From NCBI GenBank assembly GCA_032433765.1, contig JAVIAB010000051.1:154414554-154478553 (forward strand): a stretch of DNA of 64,000 nt. The letters run 5' to 3'. Shown here piece after piece: positions 57,894-64,000 of the stretch (positions are counted from its first letter, which is position 1; each line of letters starts with the position of its first letter). The position numbers were made by a program, and so were the translations under genes. The notes under the pieces were generated by a model. It worked only from the letters and a program-made list of their open reading frames with translations, was not told where the DNA came from and did not search any database. This DNA comes from Megaustenia siamemsis (lineage: Eukaryota > Mollusca > Gastropoda > Stylommatophora > Ariophantidae).

Positions 57894-59860
57894 ATAGGAT
57901 GTGTGGGGAGTAGCATGGTCTTGTGTGGGAAACAGCATACATAGGATGTGTGAGGAACAGCATAAATAGGATGTGTGGAGAAAAGCATTAATATGATGTG
58001 TGGGGAATAGCATGAATAGCATGTGTGGGGAACAGCATGAATAGGATGTGTGGGGAACAGCATGAATAGGATGTTTGGGGAACAGCATGAATAGGATGTG
58101 TGGGGAATAGCATGAATAGGATGTTTGGGGAACAGCATGAATAGGATGTGTGGGGAACAGCATGAATAGGATGTGTAGGGAATAGCATGAATATCGTGTT
58201 TGGGGAACAGCATGAATAGGATGTGTGGGGAACATCATGAATAGGATGGTTGGGGAACATCATGTATAGGATGTTTGGGGAACAGCATGAATAGGATGTT
58301 TGGGGATCAGCATGAATAGGATGTTTGGGGAACAGCATGAATAGGATGTTTGGGGAACAGCATGAATAGGATGTGTGGGGAATAACATGAATAGGATGTG
58401 TGGGGAATAGCATGAATAAGATGTATACGGAATAGCATGGTCTTGTGTGGGGAACAGCATAAACAAGATGTGTGGGGAATAGCATGGTCTTGTGTGGGAA
58501 CAGCATGAATATGATGTGTAGGGAATATCATGGTCTTGTGTGGGAAATAGCATGGTCTTGTGTGGGGAACAGCATGAATAGGATGTGTGGGGAATAGCAA
58601 GTTCTTGTGTGGGGAACAGCATGAATATGATGTGTATGGAATAGCATGGTCTTGTGTGGGGAACATCATGAATAGGATGTGTGGGGAACAGCATCAATAG
58701 GATGTGTGGGGAATAGCATGGTCTTGTGTGAGGAACAGCATGAATAGAATGTGTGGGGAACAGCATCAATAGGATGTGTGGGGAATAGCAAGTTCTTGTG
58801 TGGGGAACAGCATGCATATGATGTGTATGGAATAGCATGGTCGTGTGTGGGGAACAGCATCAATAGGATGTGTGGGGAACAGCATCAATAGGATGTGTGG
58901 GGAACAGCATCAATAGGATGTGTGGGGAATAGCATGGTCTTGTGTGAGTAACAGCATGAATAGAATGTGTGGGGAACAGCATCAATAGGATGTGTGGGGA
59001 ATAGCAAGTTCTTGTGTGGGGAACAACATGAATATGATGTGTATGGAATAGCATGGTCGTGTGTGGAGAACAGCATGAATATGATGTGTGGGGAACAGCA
59101 TCAATAGGATGTGTGGGGAACAGCATCAATAGGATGTGTGGGGAATAGCATGGTCTTGTGTGGGGAGCAGCATGAATATGATATGTAGGGAATAGCATGG
59201 TCTTGTGTGGGGAACATCATGAATATGATATGTAGGGAATAGCATGGTCTTGTGTGGGGAACAGCATGAATATGATGTGTAGGGAAAAGCATGGTATTGT
59301 GTGGGGAACAGCATGAATACGGTGTGTAGGGAATAGCATGGTTTTGTGTGGGGAAAGCATGAATATGATGTGTAGGGAATAGTATGGTCTTGTGTGGGGA
59401 ACAGCTTGAATATGATGTGTAGGGAATAGCATGGTTTTGTGTGGGGAAAGCATGAATATGATGTGCAGGGAATAGTATGGTTTTGTGTGGGGAAAGAATG
59501 ATTATGATGTGTAGGGAATAGTATGGTCTTGTGTGAGGAACAGCTTGAATATGATGTGTAGGGAATAGCATGGTTTTGTGTGGGGAAAGCATGAATATGA
59601 TGTGCAGGGAATAGTATGGTTTTGTGTGGGGAAAGAATGATTATGATGTGTAGGGAATAGCATGGTTTTGTGTGGGGAAAGCATGAATATGATGTGTAGA
59701 GGAATAGCATGGTTTTGTGTGGGGAAAGCATGAATATGATGTGTAGGGAATAGTATGGTCTTGTGTGGGGAACAGCATAAAAAGGAAGTGGGGAAGAGCA
59801 TGATCATTTGTGGGGTATAACATGGTTTTGTGTGGAGAATAGCATGGTCTTGTGTGTAAG
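57894..59860. repeat. 25-bp minisatellite (GGGGAACAGCATGAATAGGA core) with higher-order structure
   Basis: About 78 units occur. To about 58420 a single 25-bp unit dominates, continuing ATGTGT. Beyond that it alternates with a second type (GGGGAATAGCATGGTCTTGT), making a dimer of about 50 bp. Around 58680-59130 longer blocks of several units are duplicated (GTGTGGGGAACAGCATCAAT groups). The right end has GGGAAAGCATGAATATGATG dimers. Minus frames of 100-200 codons are repeat-derived. Confidence 0.96.
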
Positions 59861-59897
59861 GCACAGACTCGACTGGAGAATAGCAATAACGTTCTAG

Positions 59898-59898
<1 letters not shown>

Positions 59899-59963
<65 letters not shown>
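59899..59963. repeat. (CT)n(AT)n compound microsatellite
   Basis: A CT tract of about 25 bp passes directly into a TA tract of about 40 bp. No LINE is attached. Confidence 0.97.
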
Positions 59964-59965
<2 letters not shown>

Positions 59966-60166
59966 CTAGACAATAAGAAGGCATTTGAAGGCAGAAAAAA
60001 ATGACCAAGATAAGATCGCCAAGCCAACAACAAATGGAATAATCGCATTTATATTGTTGGAAAAGAGCACAGGAGTGAAAATAGACTGGAACGGACAAGA
60101 GAACAATTTTGTGGGCGCTTAATCCGATAGTCAACATTGCATGGCTTTCCACAATCATCGTGAAAG
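59964..60166. other. single-copy spacer
   Basis: No feature is seen. Confidence 0.5.
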
Positions 60167-60482
60167 ATGTTGTTAATTTTGATGATGGTAATGAATGATG
60201 ATGGTAATGATGACGATGTTAATAATGATGGTAATGATGATGGTAATTATGGTGATGATGCTAATGGTGTTGATGATAATGATGACGGTAATTATGATAA
60301 TGACGGTAATTATGATAATGATGGTGATGTTGATGATAATGATGATGATAATGATGATGATGGTAATGATGATGGTGCTGATGATAATACTGACGATGGT
60401 GATGATAATGATGATGATGGTTACGATAGTGATGATGATGATGGTCATGATAATGATGATGATGACTGTGATGGTGATCAGC
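60167..60482. repeat. (GAT)n-rich degenerate microsatellite
   Basis: GATGATGGTAATGATGATG-type triplets with many substitutions give poly-Asp/Asn, poly-Met and poly-Ile frames of about 90-114 codons that are not genes. Confidence 0.93.
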
Positions 60483-60600
60483 TAACCGAGAGATTTGCTT
60501 TCATGATTTAATATCACTGAGCATAGTTTATCAAAGAGAAAAATTAATCAGGCATTGATCCATCCGCCAAACATATGTAAACCAACCAGACACCAAGGTG

Positions 60601-60620
60601 AGAGAGAGAGAGAGAGAATG
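60601..60620. repeat. short (GA)n tract
   Basis: A GA tract of about 18 bp. Confidence 0.9.
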
Positions 60621-60678
60621 AGAGGGCTAGCTGTTGCCATCCTTATATATGGGATATAATTTATTAGTGAAAAAATTT

Positions 60679-60679
<1 letters not shown>

Positions 60680-60734
<55 letters not shown>

Positions 60735-60751
60735 TATATATATATATATAT
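60680..60751. repeat. (TA)n tract left of LINE E2
   Basis: A TA dinucleotide tract is broken once by CACA near 60727. LINE sequence begins at 60752 without a gap. Confidence 0.95.
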
Positions 60752-61118
60752 CCATCATTTTTTGGACATGTAATGATAAAGGAAATACTAGATGGCTTGG
60801 TGTCATGGCATGGAAAGCAGTGAACAACCGAACTGATACGATGCACTGTAGATAGAAGATTGTGGAAGGACATGATCGCCTACGCCAACCGGTATGACAC
60901 ATGATGGTGATGATGATAAATGAGAAAGGAATATATTGTATAAACAGGAAAAATCGAGGGACGAAGAGATAGAGGGAAGCAAAGAGAAATTATATCAGAG
61001 AGCTCAGCTTAAGTGAATGGCTTGGCAGAAGGTCAACAACAGAAATGATAAACAACTGTCGAGATCGAAAGTTGTAGAGAGACATGATCACCTACGCCAG
61101 CAGGCATGGTGCTTGATT
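60752..61118 (+). mobile_element. 5'-truncated RTE-like LINE fragment E2, split by B2
   Basis: The sequence CATCATTTTTTGGACATGTA at the left matches LINE E1 at about 23377. The right part, from AATGAGAAAGGAATATATTG to CTACGCCAGCAGGCATGG, matches E1 to its 3' end. So this is the last 225 bp or so of subfamily E. TA tracts flank both sides. A subfamily B fragment sits inside it. Only the tail of the C-terminal coding region is present. Confidence 0.87.
60777..60918 (+). mobile_element. RTE-like LINE 3' end B2, nested in E2
   Basis: About 142 bp match the last part of LINE B1 (GATGGCTTGGTGTCATGGCA versus TAGCTTTATGTCATGGCATG, then ACTGATACGATGCACTGTAG and CTACGCCAACCGGTATG). It ends in a GATGATGATA tail. 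AATGA occurs at both junctions (60772-60776 and 60919-60923) as a possible short TSD. It is an extremely 5'-truncated insertion. Confidence 0.82.
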
Positions 61119-61182
61119 TTATATATATATATAATATATATAAACTTTTGTATATAGGCATATATATATATATATACACATA
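61118..61182. repeat. (TA)n tracts between LINE E2 and LINE E3
   Basis: Two TA tracts (about 61119-61140 and 61160-61177) are separated by a short AACTTTTGTATATAGGC spacer. They lie between the 3' ends of two LINEs pointing towards each other. Confidence 0.93.
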
Positions 61183-64000
61183 TCATCATCATCAAGTACC
61201 GGGCCTACTGGCATAGATGATCATGTCTCTCCCTTCGATCTCGGCAGCAATTTATCATTTCTGTTGTTGGCCTTCTGCCAAGCCATTCACTTAAGCTGTC
61301 TGTTATTTTTTTCTCTTTGATTCCCGCCATCTTTTCGTCCCTCAATTTTTCCAGTTGTTACAATATATTCAATTGTTCTCTTTTCATTACGTGGCCAAAA
61401 AATGATGATTGTTCTTCCTAATATTGGAAATTATCTCTCTTTTTAATTTGACCTCTCTCAGAACATCTTCATTACTCTTCTTAGCTGTCCGTGGTACTCT
61501 CAACATTCTTCTGTAAAACCACATTTCTACAACCTCCAGTGATTTTCGTGTTTGTTGTACATAATTCGCATCCATATGTTAAGACTGCCTCTACATAACA
61601 TTTAATAACTCTTTTCTTGTTTCTATTGTCAAAAATGGAATGCATAGTATCTTCCTCATTTTTTGGAAAGCTGCTTTTGCCTGAGCCATTCTGCATCTCA
61701 CCTGTTTTGTACATCTTCCGTCTGAGGTTAACAAAGTTCCCAAATATTTAAATTCATTTACCTGTTTTAATATTGTTCCACTTGTCTTTATTTTGCACTG
61801 ATGTGATGTCTTTTTCTTTGTTGTTACCATTACCTCTGTCTTTTTGCTATTAAGGCTGAGTCCTTTATTTTTGCTTTCTTTCACTATAATGTCCAACATT
61901 TCTTGTAACTCATTTTCACTCTTAGCGATTGAGACTGTATCGTCAGTATACCTTACATTATTTATATTATGACCTCCAATTGTTATTCCAAGCATGTCCC
62001 TTATGGATCTTAAAATAATCTCACTATAAATATTAAACAAATCTGGTGACAGCACACAACCTTGTCTAACACCCTGTTTTATTTGTTGAAACATTCCCAA
62101 TTGATTTCCAGTTCTTATGGCCGCTGTTTCGTGCCAGTACATGTTCTTTATTATTCTTAGATTTTTGTTGTCGACGTGTATGAATTCTAATTTTTTAAAA
62201 ATTATTTCTTTGTGTTTTATCAAATGCGTTAGTATAATCTATGAAACTTAGGTATAGATCTGTTGTCTCTTCTTTGGCTCTTTCTACTAAAAATCTTATG
62301 ATGTATATGGCATTGTTCGTAAATTTACTTCCAACAAAACCACACTGGTCATCGCTAATTTCTGGACTGATTTTGTGTCCCACTTTTCGCATGATGATGC
62401 TTAGTAATATCTTAGTCATGTGACCCATAAGGCTTATTGTGCGATGATCATCGCCTTCAGTAGCACCAGATTTTATTTTATTTATTTTTTTTTTTGGGGG
62501 GGGGGTGTTGTAGGGCGATGAATATTGATTTGAGCTTGTCGTCTGGTATATATCCGGTGTTGTAGATATCATTCAATATTTTTCTTCTTATTCCTATTCC
62601 AAGATCACCCATGGCTTCATTCTCATCTGTAGCTATTTTATCAGGTCCAGGAGCTTTTCCTGCTTTCATATTGCGCAAGGCGTCTTCCACTTCTTCTTTG
62701 AGTATTTCTGATCCTTCCCCATTATCCTTAATATTTACTTCTGTTCGTTCATTATCATAAAGATCGTTAATGTATTATGTCCAACACTCCCGTATGATTT
62801 CTTGTTCAGTCAACAGTTTTCTTTCCTTTATCTTAAACATCCAGTTTTTTATTGCATATTTCTTCCTGTTAATTCTTCAATTTGTTTGTATATAGCTTTG
62901 GCATCTCCTTTTTGATGAATTTCAATCTCTTTGCATCTCTCTTTTATCCATGCTTCTTTTGCTTCCTTGCATTTTGTTACAATTTCTTTATTTAATCTCT
63001 TATACTCATCTTTATTTTCTTTATTTCTTCTTCTTGTATCCATTAGCTGCAAAATATCATCTGCCATCCATTTCTTTCTTGAATTTGTCCTCACTGGTGG
63101 TATGAACTCGTTTGATGTTTGTTGCATTCATTCTTTTAGTATTCCCCACTGTTCATCAATGTTTTGTATCTTCTATATTGCATTGTACCGGTTACGAATT
63201 GCGATGTTATATTTGTATTGTAACCTCTTGTCTGATTTGAGTAGACCTAAATTTAACTTGATGTTAACTGAGGCTCGTTTTGCTGTTTTTAATTTTACTC
63301 TAAGTTTTCTCACAACTGGTACATGATCACTATTGCAATCTGACTCTGGTCTAGTTTTCACACACACGAGAGTGTTTCTAACTCTATTGTTTATCATCAT
63401 GTAGCCGATTTGATTACGTGCGTTGTCTCCTGGGCTTTAACATGTCCACAAACGTCTTGGATGTTGCTTAAACCTTTCCTATCACCATGTTGTGTGTTCT
63501 TGCCCAATCAATAAGTTTATCACTTTTTTTTTTAATCCTCTCTCCTAAGCACCAACAACCAACTACTTCTTCAACTCTTTCCTTTCTTAATTTTGCGTTG
63601 AGATCCCCTAGGACTTTGGTGTTTTCATGTGGTTTGCATTGATGAAGTGCCATATTAAGCTCGTGGTAAAATGTATCGCGTTTCCTCTATATATACTGAT
63701 GTTGGTGCATAAACTTGTATGAGATTTACATCTATTGGCTTTACACTAATTGGACTGTCAGATATTTCCCAAAGGCCTTTGACTGTTCTTGCTCTTCCTG
63801 CACCCAAGCTGAGATCTACTCGTCTTTTGGGTTCAGTACTTCAAGAATAGATGACTTTATGTTTGTCATAATATACTTCCCCTGATCCAGTACATCTCAT
63901 TTCACACAATCCCAATAAATGTAAACCCATCCTTTTCAAATCCTGTTTGATGTTTTCCAGTTTTCCCTTCTGCATGAGTGTTCTTACGTTCCAAGTACCT
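61183..64000 (-). mobile_element. long RTE-like LINE, copy E3, runs off the right edge (inactive)
   Basis: This minus-strand element of at least 2.8 kb ends at 61183 with the (GAT)n tail (plus strand ATCATCATCATC) directly against a TA tract. Reading leftwards from 64000 it has endonuclease, reverse transcriptase and C-terminal domain, co-linear with LINE E1 where they overlap. The 5' leader must lie beyond the window. An A-then-C homopolymer expansion (plus strand T and G runs at 62485-62507) and numerous stops and shifts make it inactive. Confidence 0.92.
61387..64000 (-). pseudogene. endonuclease/reverse transcriptase of LINE E3, broken, 5' end off window
   Basis: At the right edge GTWNVRTLMQKGKLENIKQD opens the APE endonuclease. 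VNLIQVYAPTS follows near 63720; the region that normally holds the GDxNAK motif is poorly preserved (LGDLNAKLRKE near 63600). RT reads MEDALRNMKAGKAPGPDKI, TISLMGHMTKILLSIIMRKV, SFIDYTNAFDKT (motif A), IKQGVRQGCVLSPDLFN (motif B) and NINNVRYTDDTVSIAKS. The last is motif C with YTDD in place of YADD. The C-terminus has EMWFYRRMLRVPRTAKKSN. At least seven frame breaks are present. Confidence 0.88.

Noticed and set aside
55466..60482. Idea that the large (GAT)n tracts grew from LINE (GAT)n tails
   Set aside because: Neither tract has recognisable LINE 3' end sequence at its border, so there is no direct support.

Overview
This window looks like non-coding, repeat-dense DNA from an animal genome. 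I think a mollusc (possibly a gastropod) is most likely, but that rests only on the style of the repeats: several old APE/RT non-LTR retrotransposons with short simple-repeat 3' tails, tRNA-derived SINEs and very many minisatellites. There is no operon structure, no dense coding, no rRNA or functional tRNA gene, and no host protein-coding gene that I can recognise. One 52-codon reading frame at 33335-33493 is the only weak candidate for a host exon.

Tandem repeats: by my count about 43 percent of the window (roughly 27-28 kb) is tandem array. More than 25 arrays have unrelated units of 11 to 86 bp, and there are also long simple repeats: (CA)n at 1-463, polypyrimidine at 30180-30898, (GTGA/GTGG)n at 41255-41488 and (GAT)n at 55466-57366. 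The largest arrays are 51085-53610 (34 bp), 57894-59860 (25 bp), 36364-37930 (20 bp), 43045-44540 (33 bp) and 8909-10393 (26 bp). Several show block duplication or higher-order structure. The long open frames across them, often open on both strands, follow from unit lengths divisible by three or from stop-free composition, so I do not call them genes.

Mobile elements: two fragments of one LINE family (3259-3705, 7515-8412) lie on the left. A LINE cluster at 11528-17688 holds a near full-length but dead element (11528-14855, minus), two truncated copies, and one LINE nested in another with a 12-bp target-site duplication (TSD). Further LINEs are at 21834-23640 and 24560-27525. A right-hand cluster (60752-64000) has a nested truncated pair followed by a long minus-strand copy that runs off the window. 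Three subfamilies share a (GAT)n 3' tail and BovB/RTE-like C-terminal motifs. Two copies sit between (TA)n tracts on both sides and a third abuts (TA)n at its 3' end.

SINEs: one tRNA-derived SINE of about 255 bp is present in three similar copies (2986-3246, 7613-7867, 22160-22415). Each has a 12-14 bp TSD and each lies inside a LINE remnant. A diverged relative is at 50222-50440. A second dispersed element (2735-2973 and 50441-50752) has its edge amplified into an 86-bp tandem array in one copy. A third tRNA-derived SINE is at about 42672-42945.

I found no cellular pathway or defence-like system. The points most worth following are the LINE association with (TA)n, the SINE-in-LINE nesting with clean TSDs, and the tandem amplification from within a dispersed repeat.
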